A DNA stretch of 64,000 nucleotides from Teratosphaeria epicoccoides (taxonomy: Eukaryota > Ascomycota > Dothideomycetes > Mycosphaerellales > Teratosphaeriaceae). The stretch lies in NCBI GenBank assembly GCA_021401465.1, contig JADDMT010000026.1, forward strand, positions 248,001 through 312,000. Reading direction: 5' to 3'. Shown in pieces: positions 19,651 to 31,100 of this stretch. The notes under the pieces were generated by a model. That model had not been told where the DNA came from and made no database searches. It saw only the letters and a program-made list of their open reading frames with translations. How positions within the stretch are numbered: position 1 is the first letter of the stretch; each line of letters opens with the position of its first letter. A program made the translations under genes and the position numbers.

Positions 19651-20565
19651 GTTGATTGCGAGACAGAAAGCTGGAGTCCTTGGGCGAGTTCACGAGAAAC
19701 TATTGTATTCTTCATTCATGATACCATGCCGGGACCGTTCACCACGGCGGCGCTGCACATACGCTGGTCTTTTTTTGGCGTTGGACAGGGAGAATTATGA
19801 TATGCGGCAAAAGTGGATGGGCGGAGTATTCACTCAACGTGATCTAGCAGGGCGCTTCTGGCGTCTCCTATTGTTACGTATGCCCGTGTGGCCACGCCAT
19901 GCAAAAGCTGCATACACTCATGCAACCATGACACATAGAGACGGAGCCTTCTCGTTACCTGTCTCCTTTACTGATTCGAGCAACGCTGGCCAGATCGATG
20001 ATGCATGGCGCATTAAAATCGGCGCCTGGGTCAACGAACCGTCGGGCTGCGATGACACGCCACCCCCCCTCTCGTCCACACTTTCGTCATACCTGGGTGG
20101 TCCAGTACGGGCAGTTCGTAGCTCAATTTACGATGGCGAGGCCACATGACCCTCGATCCAAACCTGAAGCGACAACCCCAAGCAATGATCTTGAATGACG
20201 AGCGGGCAACTTGTGCTCTAGGGGAGCACATTGTGACCGTGAACAGGGAATTCTGAACCAACTGTCGAGAGCCATCGTTCCAATTATACACAAGATGTAT
20301 TGTACCGCAGCAGTGGCGTGCCCGTGCAATGAAGCATTATGTACGTGTATTGTTCCGTGTATATCTCTAGTGCTGCAATGCAAATCCCCAGCAAGCCTAG
20401 CCAACTACCTACGGTCCTCCGGAACAGACAATACCGATCACTTCTCCACACATCGCGTGCGATCTTGCTTTCCCGTTGCGAGAGTGAAGCCAGCATCATC
20501 GTTCCACCACACAGGCCCAGCGAAAACGCAGAGCGCTCGGACCTCATCGGCGACAAAGCCGGTCT
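19651..20565. other. intergenic, no recognised gene
   Basis: About 0.9 kb between convergent genes. Longer open frames here are extensions of out-of-frame readings of the synthase gene; none has a domain. Confidence 0.5.
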
Positions 20566-21225
20566 TCAGCGACGCGCATCACCCACATCCCTCTCCCACT
20601 CCCCCTTCCCTCCCTCGCTGCTCTGGCTCTGCACCACCGTGGCGTCATCGTCAGAAGCGTCAAGCAGGTCCAAGTCCAAGAGATCCTGGAAGTCGACTTT
20701 GTTGCCATCGAGGATGCTGACCTTGTCCAGGTCGATCAACTGTCGCTTCGCGACGAGCCCGTCATCCCTCTCCCACTTCCCCTTCCCTCCCTCGCTGCTC
20801 TGGCTCTGGACCACCGCGGTGTCGTCGTCAGATGTATCGAGAAGGGTCACGTCCAGCAGATCCTTAGCGTCGACTTTGTTGCCATCGAGAATACTGACCT
20901 TGTCCAGGTCAATGAGCTGTCGCTTCGCGACGAGCCCGACATCTCTCCCCCACTTCCCCTCCCCTCCCTCGCTACTCTGGCTCTGGACCACGGTGGTGTC
21001 GTCGTCGGATGTATCGAGAAGGCTCAAGTCCAGGAGATCCTTCACGTCGACGACGTTGCCGTCAAGGATGTTGATCTTATCCAAGTCGAGCAATTGCCTC
21101 TTGGCAACGGCTTTCTCGTTGGTGACATCGATGCCCTCGGTGCCGGTGATGTCGCGTGCGGCCTTGGAGAGTGGCGCGGCCTGGGACAGCGCTGCGAGGA
21201 ACAGCAGGGAGAAGGTGAACTGCAT
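20566..21225 (-). CDS. secreted three-repeat protein with Kex2 sites
   Basis: A single exon of 219 residues. Residues 1-16 form a signal peptide (MQFTFSLLFLAALSQA), followed by a short pro-region ending in VAKR. Three tandem units follow at residues 44-102, 103-161 and 162-219 (59, 59 and 58 residues). Each starts QL(L/I)DLDK, continues ILDGN.VD..DLL, TSDDD or ASDDD, VVQSQSSEGG and (K/E)W(G/E)RD, and the first two end GLVAKR. LVAKR/VAKR matches Kex2 processing sites, so secretion would yield about three acidic ~58-residue peptides. There are no cysteines. This layout is that of Kex2-processed repeat proteins (KEPs), known from pheromone, repellent and RiPP precursors. No UstYa-type or other tailoring gene is nearby. 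Function unknown. Confidence 0.85.
   Translation of the reverse strand: MQFTFSLLFLAALSQAAPLSKAARDITGTEGIDVTNEKAVAKRQLLDLDKINILDGNVVDVKDLLDLSLLDTSDDDTTVVQSQSSEGGEGKWGRDVGLVAKRQLIDLDKVSILDGNKVDAKDLLDVTLLDTSDDDTAVVQSQSSEGGKGKWERDDGLVAKRQLIDLDKVSILDGNKVDFQDLLDLDLLDASDDDATVVQSQSSEGGKGEWERDVGDARR
20569..21096 (-). repeat. three ~177-bp coding tandem repeats
   Basis: The units are 20920-21096, 20743-20919 and 20569-20742. The second and third are the more similar pair, sharing for example the phrase KVSILDGNKVD and a long identical nucleotide run around its codons. The pattern points to stepwise duplication. Confidence 0.85.
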
Positions 21226-22707
21226 GGCGATGGATTGAGGTGGTGAATGTTGTGGTGGAAAAAAGAATCTCTGAAGTAGGAATGAATGACTGGGGAGGTT
21301 CGAAGAGCTGTCGAAATGTGGATTGGGAGTTCAGAGAATGTGCTGGGTGTCTCTTGGATATATATAGCGATAGGGTTCTCGAGTGCCGTGCCCGTCTCTG
21401 CTCGCATTCCATAAATTTAAATCCACTTCATTCATGTCTTAGGTCTCCACACGTACGCAAACGATGACCAGCATGCCGAACGCCAGCAGCACACCCGTTC
21501 GTTTCGAGTGGGATCCGTCCCTGCTTGTCATGGGTGGTCAGTGAATACTGCAGCGAGGCAGGGCCTGGCTGCCTGCTAGGCCCAGTGAACCGTGAACCGC
21601 TAGATCACCGAAAGCTGGGACGTCGATGCCTGTATGCTTGAGGCTCTTCCGCGATAGTCGGGCACGTTTGCAAGAAACTTCTGGTCTATGTGTCGGCAAG
21701 CTGAGGCCATGATCACGCACTCGCTGCCGGTGATCCCTATAGACGCGTAGGATATGCACGTGTTGGGCCAGTGACATTGTGCCTTCCATTGTATTTGAAT
21801 ACCGGAGGTCATGGTTGGTACGAGGTGTCCAATAGAGGAATGGACCGGCGAGGCTACAAGTATTACTGAATGTGCGTGCGTTGCAAAGCCCGGGTAAATG
21901 CCCATGTGATAGATCCGTGACAGCACGAGGTGGATTCAAGATCTGAACCAGTAACGCTAATGCTCGCTAGCGATAGATCGGATTTGGACGTGCGATTCAT
22001 TGATCTGTCGGAGTTCAGGAACCGTTGCACCTGTGTAAGGTTATAGAACAATTGTAAGAAATACACGGATTTGTTCGGACGTTGTCCCGCTTCAGCGAAA
22101 CATCTGGTTGATATTCCACTTCATTTAAATCACGGGTTAATTGCGCAAAGCGAGGCGTCAGCTGCATGAAGGAATGCCAGGGCGCTCGACCAATTCGTGA
22201 TTTGTATGTCGCGAGCGCGTGGTGTTTCATTGCGAGAAAAGTACATATCCGTGCCACGCAGCCAGTCGCCGGAAGGACGGAAGAGACTATTCGGATTGAG
22301 ACTTGCGAAGCCAAGGAATTGTTGAGAACGCGCACCGAGAGGATGGACCGTATGATGCTCACTCCAGAATCACGGAGGCACCGAATCGCTTTGAGAAGGT
22401 GTCGGCCGGTCTGGTAGCCTGTGAGGTGAGTTTGTAACGTCGAAGCTGACAGGAGTTCCGTGATCGACGGGTAATTTCCTTCATTGTGGTGTACTGCGTG
22501 TGCCGATCCATCACAAGAAAATATCCAATCCTTCACCAAAGAATCAGCTTTGATTCCTCAAAAGCACGAGCTCGCTTCGTTTGTCGAGTCGAAGAATCGC
22601 ACAGAATTGCACGACTTGCCCCTGTCACGTTCACAACCCAGCAGCCCACGGCAGAAGCACCATCGACGTGTCCACGCATCATTATTGCCCGTCGGCGGCC
22701 AATGCAC
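21226..22707. other. long intergenic region, no recognised gene
   Basis: About 1.5 kb holding the promoter of the repeat-protein gene and the 3' flank of the uracil phosphoribosyltransferase gene. It is AT-richer than its neighbours and carries only short unrelated frames. Confidence 0.5.
21357..21366 (-). promoter_or_regulatory. TATA box of the repeat-protein gene
   Basis: A GGATATATATAG sequence lies about 135 bases upstream of the start at 21225. It reads CTATATATATCC on the coding strand and is the clearest TATA-like element I noticed in the window. It would suit a regulated gene. Confidence 0.45.
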
Positions 22708-23481
22708 CTATTTTCCCAACGTCAGAAATAGCCTGTCACCGACATCACCCAGACCCGGCTTGATCATCCCCCTCTCATCAATTTCAGCATCGACACCACC
22801 CACCCACATCTCCAGTCCCTCCGTCCACGCCTCAGCCGCTCTCTTCAATCCACCTTCGCTCGCCAGAACGCTCAGTGTGACAATCTTTGGCACACCCCAA
22901 TCCCGCAATGTTTCTATGGCTGCGCACACTGTGCTCCCCGTGGCAATGATGGGATCGACTATGATGGCGAGCTCAGGGACTCTGGACTGACTGCCCTCTT
23001 TGTGGTACGGCAGATTGTTGTAGTATTCTACAGGCTGCAGGGTGGTCTTCTCGCGGTACAGCCCTAGGTGATGCACGGAGACTGGGTTCGGTAGGAGGGA
23101 TTGGATGGGCTCGACCATGCTAAGGCCGGAGCGGAGGATGGGTACAATGGAGATGTGGGAGGGCGAGATGTCTTCGGTCGTGTACTCGTAGCCTAATGGC
23201 GATCGATCCTAGACGCATACCATGGATATGTTAGTTCAGCGTTTACCTGCTGACTGTCAGCCGGTGGTCGGCTGTAAGCGAGACGGAGGGGGACTTACCT
23301 CGCCGGTGTGTTGGGTAGACAGGGCATGGCCGAGCGCTTCTACACCGACGATGCTTGCGATCTCGTGGATGAGGGCTCTGGTCTCTTTGGCATTGGTAGA
23401 GAGGGAGCGGAGCTGGCTAAGCTTTGCTCGCACGCACGGATGCGATGAGATGTGGACGCTGGATGGTAAGCTTGCTGCCAT
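22708..23481 (-). CDS. FUR1: uracil phosphoribosyltransferase
   Basis: Two exons (23299-23481, 22708-23208; intron 23209-23298 with GTAAGT donor) encode 227 residues. The enzyme salvages uracil to UMP using PRPP in the cytosol. The N-terminus LPSSVHISSHPCVRAKLSQL is typical. The joint reads HTGE-DRSPLGYEYTTEDISP, followed by IVPILRSGL. The PRPP-binding loop is IIVDPIIATGSTV, and GDVGDRLF closes the C-terminal uracil-binding region. An ATG inside the second exon (23118) gives a misleading shorter frame starting in mid-domain. Confidence 0.95.
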
Positions 23482-24863
23482 GTCTGGGACCTGGAAGATA
23501 GAGTGCTACTGTCTGCAGGACGGAAGGGATCAGGGCTACTTGTAGCGCGCAAGTGTTTGTTGATTAATTATTGATTGATTGCTTTGCTTGCTTTGCTTGC
23601 TGGAGCTCCGTGGCAACAGCTGTAGCTCCTCGCTTGAAAGCAAATGCCGCGGAGTGTGAATCAGAGTGCGGTGCTTGCGGGTGGGTCATTGAATCAGGTC
23701 TCTGAAATTCCTCCTTCGACTTGAGGCAGCGTGGAGACATCCCAGTCGATAGCATGACGAGTCACGAAGCAGCAATAATGTTTCTTGTGCCTTGGTACCT
23801 TACCTGCAAGACATTCATTCGCTGACCGCACTCTCCCGACGATAATTGCCGTTGCCGCCCATACCCCATACCATCACATTCAAGCCTGATTTTACGATTG
23901 CTTCCTATCGGTGGCCTCATATCCACATGTTGATTAGCAAACATGTTCACTCATCCTTGGTCGTCCTTGGGCCCAAACCGCCACGGCCCACCAGTGATCG
24001 GCGGAACGTTTGAGGGTTCTTTTCAACATTACCTAGATGTACGAAATGGAATGACGAATTCACGATACAGGCTCTTCACTGTTGTGATCATGATGACCAG
24101 ACGTGCGTCAAGACTCCAGCACCGCCGCAACTCGTCGTTTTCAAGGCGGGTGGCAAGAGAGAGACATTGCAGTTCCATGGGACCAAGGGACCGCTTAGGG
24201 AAGCTAAGCGTACGGGAGTCCGATAAGCTCGCTGCCGTATGACGATCCAAGCCCTTCACATGCGCCAAGGTGACACGGCGACTTGGAGGCTGCTGCGACC
24301 AGCCGCATTGATATGCGCCTGCAATGATCATCGCTGTGGACATGTGCGAACTGCAGGTGCACAATGCTCTTATTTCCACTTGGCAGCTCGGGGTTATGTT
24401 CCAGGTTGAACAGGCCCGGGGGCTCACCAGTACCTAGGTGCAAGGGGTGGGCCCCGCAGCCGCGAGTGCGTTACGTGGTTGCATCCCACCGCCGGCGCAC
24501 TCCGAACTACCTATTCCACTTATGACCCTGCCCAACTGGAATAGCGTGCGCGAAACACATTTGTTTGTTGTCGGCGGCGTGACTCGCCGCTGCCCGCCCG
24601 CTCACCCAGCTTGCATGCTGATCCAAGTCTGTCGCTCCCGTGACGAGGAAGCTGTGCAATCTGGCGGGGGAGGCACCAAGGACATTCCCTGCCCGCCAGA
24701 GTATTATTGCGTCTGAGACTGAAACTCTGTAAACGCCATCATTGCGCAACTTTGCCGCATCGCGTCGCGGCCACCACCCGACGACCATAGCACACGACGC
24801 CCATAGCACACGAAACCCTCGATTGCAGCACAGTCGCGGCGGATGAGCGCCTGAGCGGCCGCA
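23482..24863. other. long intergenic region
   Basis: About 1.4 kb of divergent upstream sequence between the uracil phosphoribosyltransferase and metalloprotease starts. Short GCTTGCTTT/GATTGATT repeats lie at about 23560-23605. No gene is recognised. Confidence 0.5.
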
Positions 24864-27384
24864 ATGCCTTCCTTTCTCAAAGATCTGGGCCTCCGCCATC
24901 GATCAAAGTCGTCGGCCAAGCTGCGGGACCCTGAGGTCAAGAGCAACGGCAATGGCAATGCGAACGGCAATGGCAATGCGAACGGCAATGGCAATGCGAA
25001 CGGCAATGGCAATGCGAACGGCAATGGCAATGCGAACGGCAGTGGCAGCGTCTCCGGCAACACATCGAGCAATGAGGCCACCAGCGAAGACTTCAATGTC
25101 CCACCCAACAAGTCCTCCACCACCTTGAACTCCTTCATCAACGGACATTCGCGCCCCGACACGCTCTACTCGCAAAAGTCAAGGTCCAGCACTCATGTCG
25201 GCCAATTTCGGAATGGAAGCAAGACGCCGCCGCTTGCGCGGCCACGCCTGGCAAGCGCACAGAGCAATCGATACAGTCTGATCGGCATGGCCGGGCAGAA
25301 CGGCGACAGGGCAGCGCCTGCAACTTCACCACTTGCGCCCAGAGTGCTGTCGGTGTCGGACGGCTCGTGGGTCCATCAGAAGGTGCTGTTGATCCACGGT
25401 GAAGCTGCCGACTGTCAGCGCCCGATCGACGGCACAGTCACGCTGTCCCACCACCAAGGCAGCTTCCCGGACACTCAGTGGCCCGTTTGTGATTCTTATT
25501 TCAAGGCGCTGGTCTACCTTCAGCCCGGCCCAAATCGACTGAGATTGGATTTCACCTCGCCCAAGCTGTCTTCGCCTAATGGGCAAGTACAGGTGCACTC
25601 GTCGTGGATCAGCATCAACTTCCTACCCCTCATATCGTCCCCTCCACTGCAGCTCTGCATTCTCGTCGCCAAAGATTCACCTGAGACCTTCGATGCTCCA
25701 CCAGACCGAGTGCAAAGGGAAGGCAATGGGCTTGATGTGGCCATCAAGAAGTTTAGGATGGCAGCATACCTGTGGCAAGCTTTTACGGCGGAGCAAATGA
25801 ATCGCAATGGCTTCGGGCGGAGATGTTACAGATATGAGGAGGAGTGGCAGCCAGGGTCACTGTCGTGGAAGGACAAGGAATCGGACACCATGCGCAACGA
25901 GGCAAAGATCCACGTCATTCGGCTCGACAAGACTGTTGCTGAGATACAAGATCTGGACCTGGCGCAGCAGTACAAGGGTGCTAAGAGAAACGGTGATTTG
26001 TTTGGCATCGCCAAAGACGCGGTGCAGAAGCACTTCGCGCCAAGGCCCGGACACCCGCAGTACGTAACTTGCATGTACTTGGACGCGCACTGGGACAAGC
26101 AAGTTGGCACGATCCGCGCACACGCGGCGCTGGGCGGTGGAGATGATCTGGTAAAATTGGCCATCTTTGGGTCGCATCTATTATGGTCATATCCAGCGCA
26201 TATTGAGGAGGTTGTGCCTGCATTCACTGATTGCACGCGCACTGATACCGAGTTCGTTGCAAACGATTGCAACGAAAGCGGCAGTGTATGGGAAGCGGCG
26301 AACATCGGTATCGGCGCACACATGCACGAGACCGGTCATCTACTTGGCTGTCCCCATCAGGAGTCTGGTGTCATGCTCCGAGATTACACAAAGCTCAATC
26401 GGACCTTCATTAGCCGAGAGTCGTTCTCTACAAGGACGAAGCAACAGGGCCTTCGGCTCGCCAAGCCCCCGGACGAGTGCGCCTGGCACAGATTAGACAC
26501 GCTGCGATTCAGATACCACCCGTGCTTTCAGTTGCCCACAGATCAAGCTTTAAACTCAGACGCAGGTATACAAGTGTGGGGGGTAGAGAATGGAAATGTA
26601 CTGGTGACGGCTGCAACGGGCGTTGCTTGGATAGAGCTATATCCGGAGGGTGATGATGTGTGCCATCATTGGGTGGAGTACGTTGATCAGAGCGGCGGCA
26701 TTCCTGTTGGCGCGCCGCGACAAGTCACGCTTGGCGACAGCAAGCTTCGTGAGAAGCTGCCTGAGGACAAGCGTAAGAAAAAGCTGAAGGCCAAAGTCTT
26801 CTCGTGCGGAGGCAGTGACCATGAAATTGGAGATGTCGCAGTGCTGACAAGCAGGATCAACAAGATGAAGCTCCCGGACGGGAGACCAGGCTTTAGGAAC
26901 TCCAAACTCGGCTTCTCAAAGATGGAAGGGTCCAAGGCCGTGGAAGTCATTTTGGGATCACACCAAAAGCCATCGAGATTACTGCTTAGCATACGAGTGT
27001 ATCATGGGTCTAACATCGACGGACTCGAATTCATCTACGAGGATGGTAACAACGAGCTGATTGGGAAACGAGGAGGCAAAGGGGGAGGCGATTTGTTTGC
27101 GTTTGATACGCGAAAAGGTGAAATGGTCCTCGGCTTCTATCTACGCGCTGGGTTCTGGATAGACGGGCTGCAGATCCTCACAACTTCCGGAAGGCGGAGC
27201 GAGGTCTACGGGAATGCTAATGGCGGTTCTGGGTAAGCGATTTTTCATTCCTGCAGTCGCGATTAGAAGGCTGATATCTGCGGACAGACACACTTTAATA
27301 CCACCTCGTGGCTATAGCATAGCGGGCGTGTACGGCAGTTGCGGCGCTTGGATGGACGGATTTGGTCTTATCATCACGCGATGA
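24864..27384 (+). CDS. zincin metalloprotease with jacalin-like lectin domain (YIL108W-like)
   Basis: Two exons (24864-27232, 27288-27384) encode 821 residues. The zinc motif HExxHxxGxxH is at residues 488-498 (HETGHLLGCPH), inside IGIGAHMHETGHLLGC, characteristic of the fungal putative peptidase family that includes yeast YIL108W. The last ~150 residues form a jacalin-like beta-prism: SCGGSDHEIGDV..., then IRVYHGSNIDGLEFIYEDG, GGGDLFAFDTRKGEMVLGF and WIDGLQILT. If the intron at 27233-27287 is ignored the protein stops after GNANGGSG. Splicing adds HTLIPPRGYSIAGVYGSCG and WMDGFGLI, the missing final strands of the fold. Residues 27-62 are a (N-G-N-G-N-A)-type repeat. There is no signal peptide. 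Substrate unknown. Confidence 0.9.
24945..25034 (+). repeat. 18-bp minisatellite in coding sequence
   Basis: Five perfect copies of AACGGCAATGGCAATGCG, plus a diverged partial copy after 25034, encode NGNGNA repeats near the N-terminus of the metalloprotease. The unit is a multiple of three, so length changes keep the frame. Confidence 0.95.
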
Positions 27385-28175
27385 GCGTCGGCACCAGCGT
27401 GTGCAGCTTGTTACGGCAACCCCAGCATGACCAATGCGACATCAGCATAATACCTCTCGGAGAACAAGGAAGCATTCAGCAGCCTTTGAGAGACGTTCGA
27501 GCACACACAACATTACAGGATAATAGACGTAACCGGTTACGCAGCGAGTGGAATTTGGTAGTGCAAGCATAGAAGGCGGGGCGTACGGATTGCATTTCCC
27601 AATTTGGCTGCACCGCTCATTGGTCGGCGGAGAGGGAGGGCCATCGACAGCGACCAGGATCGCAGGTATCTTTGCATGGTCGACCCGTGTAATTGCATAT
27701 AATTGGTATGTCTAGCTTCTGCATGGACTGGTCGTAGGTGGTGGTATGAGATCCCTACCAGCGCTGCAAGCAATATTGTCGCTGCGTCGGTTCATTTCTT
27801 CGTTCGAATCATGGCAAGCAGCATCCCTGATATGGCTATTACCAAAACATACCATCCACCAGCTGGGCGCACGTCGCCAAAATTCTACCCCCTGCCCTAA
27901 TACGTTAGCAAATCGAGGTGAGTTAGCCAAGTGCACTGACAGGTAATCGAACGCGTTCGGAGATCGTCAGCTGTTTGACGAAGCAGGCCTTCGCACCAGC
28001 GGGCTGTCGGTCGTATCGATCTCTCCACAGTGCAATTGCGTGCGATCCAACCTCTCTGCTGGGTTGGTTGTGTAGAGTACACTACAAGCCATCTACTCAT
28101 CTTCTCCATCTGAATGACACATCGAGCAGCGTTGCTACCAGTACGTCCTCGACAGCCGTACACAACATCGCCGAT
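27385..28175. other. intergenic between convergent genes
   Basis: This 791-base stretch holds the two 3' flanks. I see no gene. A GTTCGAATC at 27804-27812 resembles a tRNA B box, but no matching A box or stem is present. Confidence 0.5.
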
Positions 28176-31100
28176 TCATGCACGAGGCAAGCTACGCAAC
28201 CCAAAAGTCGTGATGCGATACCTGAGCAGCTCACGCAAGCAGACTCCCGCGGCGACATAAGCAAAGCTCTTCAGCTCGCCGCACTTCCTGTCCGCCCAGC
28301 CTTTCTCAGCGACCGCGACGACCAGGCAAGCGATCGCACGTGGCAGAGCTTCAAACTCGCGATCGCTGTATATCTCGTCCTCGTCGTACAGATCATCGAG
28401 ATCGTCAGCTTCCTGGATCGCTTTGTCGCCTTTTACGATCCGCGTGGTCGTGTACTCCACGATCGACTCCACCCGCTGCTTCATAGCCATGCTGAGCTCG
28501 CGCAGCTGTTTGCCTTGGGAGCCATGCTGGCGGCCCAGGATGTTGCCGGAGAAGGCTTCGTGTTCGGAGAGTGGGGCGTGCGCGCTAGGCTCGAACTGGT
28601 ACATTATGTCGATAATGTGTTCGTCGTATGCGGCGCGGATGTCTCTCGCCAGCTCGATTTGGTGCTCGAACATGATTCCGTACTGATTCGCCCATTTCTT
28701 CATGTAAGCCAGAAGCCTGGCGAGTAAAGGCGACCTCTGCTGGACAGCAGTGCCCGCAATCCTGCGGTGCTGCTGCTGCATATCTGCCAGGAATTGGCGC
28801 TCGTCGATGTTGCGGTACAGCTCACCCAGGGCTTTGTTACTCTGATAGTAGCGGTAGCCGCGTTGTTCTGGGTCAAGCCCGGCTAGTGCTTCGTCGTCGA
28901 CTGTGTCTTCGTCTTCAATGTCAAGAAATCCCTAGATCTTTGTTAGCCACTGTCACACGAAAAGAGATCTCGATCTATTCACCTTGTCGGAAGTCACGAC
29001 ACGAGGCGATGGAGCCATGAAATCCGGTCGGACGCGTTCATATCTAGGGCATTCCTTCATGTTGATAGGAATGCCCGTCTTGCTGTAATCCACTGCGGTT
29101 GATGCCAGACCTGCAAGTTTGATGCACTCCGCGCTGAATGTGCCGCCTGGCAACTGGTCGGCGAGTTGCATATGAATATTGCAAAGCATACCAAGCTGAT
29201 CGGTTTCCATGAATGTCACGAAGAAGTCAGACATGTCGCTATGCTTTACAGGCCGATCAAGCTCCATGGGAAGCACTCTTGGATAATCAGCAGCGAGGCA
29301 CGTATGATCCGGGACGAGGTTGCGGTCCCAGATCACGTTGTAGAGGTCTGTGACAATGTAAGTATCAGATTTGCAGGATGGAAATGGGGCACGAGCTACT
29401 GACCTCCATCGAGGTCACCGCCACTCAGTTGGCTAGGCAGGTCCCTAGCGCCATGCTGGGAAAACACCACCACGTTGGAAAGTTTCTTGAGCGGAGAATC
29501 CTCTGGCACGGCCACGGCCTTCACGACTTGTACGTCACCCGGGTGCATCGCTGGCGATCTTGTGACGAGAATCTTGTCTCGTGGTGTATCAGTGCGGCCG
29601 CCGTTTGGACCGCTTTCGACAGCCACGTAGAGTTCTCCCTCCTTCAAGTAGCCGGTCTCGTCCATTATGCCGTACAGAGTATGACCATCGGCCACAGGAA
29701 TGCGGCCCCGGTACTTTATCTCGCGCAGCTTGGAGATCACGCCCATTTCAACGACATTGTATAGGAAGGTATCCTACAACGTAGCACAAGATGTCAGCTG
29801 AGGTCTGCCTGCATAAGTCGCTGCGCTCAAGCTGCTTACCATGCGGTGGTCCAGCCCGATTTCGTAGAGTGACATAAGGAGTGCCGGAATGCGAGTAGCC
29901 TTTGGGAGCTCAATGTCTTCGAGGAAGGTGGCCGCGTTGATTGTCGAAGTGGTCATGCATCTTAGTGTTTTGACGGCCGTGTCCTGTAGGTCCATGAAGA
30001 CTTGTTTCTTGACACCAAGATCTTCAAGAATCTTGATGAACTGGCGATTCAGTATCATCGGCAACGGCCTGAGGGCTGCACCACAGATCTCGAGGGTCGG
30101 AGGACCGGCACTCTCGAACTTCAGCATATTGGAACGCAGATTGAGCTGCCGGCCGGATAGGCGCGAGTCAAGAGACACGACACCTTTGGCACCTTGAAAG
30201 CGAATCTGCAGCGTCGTGGGCTTCAATGATCGCCTCGATCCGTATACACGCCAAACATCCTGGAGCAGTGCTTTTGAGATAGTACCACAACCATCGGAAA
30301 AGTCGCGACCATTACGCTCAATTATGGGCAGGCTACTAACCTCCCTCTCGTCGAGAGTGACAGATGCAACAGTATCAGTGAAACATTGCCCCTGGGAGCA
30401 CGAGAATCAGTGACTGCCTCTTTGAGACATATAATGACATGGTCTCATTCTTACAATTCTAGCTGCACATTTGGCAGGAGTTCTGATATGCGTAAAATCG
30501 CCAAGCTGCTTGATTATGATCGGCGCAAACCTCAATCGGCCATGTTGTATGATAGGCGCCATGAACCAACAGGATTGACTGCGGAGTGATGAATGGGAGA
30601 AGCCAAGAAACGTGAAGCCTTGACCGGCAATCAAAATAGTGCCGTCGAGTACTTGCTTAAATCTCTCATGAAAAATCTTGTCGTTGTTGGACAGGGGATC
30701 ATAGCGGACAGAGCCACCTGCTCATAATCAGTCATTGCACACTCGTCATTTCTCGACTTAATAGCGTCATGGGAACGGATAGTGTCAATGCAGCAGCATA
30801 CACGAATCTCAACATAACGTACCGTCTTCATCTTGGAATATGACTCGGATGAAGTGATCAGTTTGGTCCCAGTACTTACGGAGCACCCGGTTTGTCGGTT
30901 CAGGCGCAGGGCCTTCCAGATAGGTTCCGGCTGGGGTGACCAAGACTTTGTGAATCAGATTGATGTGAGTGTGACGCTTCGACAGCTCATAGACGTTATC
31001 CGGCGCCACGGGGTCATAGGCTGCGGCAAATGCGTCCAGCATATCTTCCATGGCCTTTTGCGAGACAGAAGAGGCGTCTTGCCCAAGAGTTGGAGGTGGT

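Noticed and set aside
19238..20149. 303-codon plus-strand open frame
   Set aside because: It begins inside the C1-THF synthase gene in another frame and continues into non-coding sequence. Composition is Arg/Ser-rich as expected for a shadow frame.
20566..21225. Reading the repeat protein as a dikaritin-type RiPP precursor
   Set aside because: Units are about 58 residues without a short conserved core containing Tyr, and no UstYa-like or other tailoring gene lies within several kilobases. KEP is the safer description.
20211..21238. Plus-strand frames across the repeat-protein gene
   Set aside because: They are antisense to a gene with a signal peptide, ordered repeats and Kex2 sites. The Ser/Pro-rich repeats they encode are mirror products.
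24903..25175. Antisense open frames with repeated VRIAIA or FALPLP products
   Set aside because: They are by-products of the 18-bp minisatellite, which keeps every frame open.
27780..27820. tRNA B-box-like GTTCGAATC
   Set aside because: No A box, acceptor stem or cloverleaf pairing could be found around it.
27975..28727. 250-codon plus-strand open frame
   Set aside because: It is antisense to the last RdRP exon, which has conserved sequence and proper splice borders. The plus-strand product has no recognisable domain.
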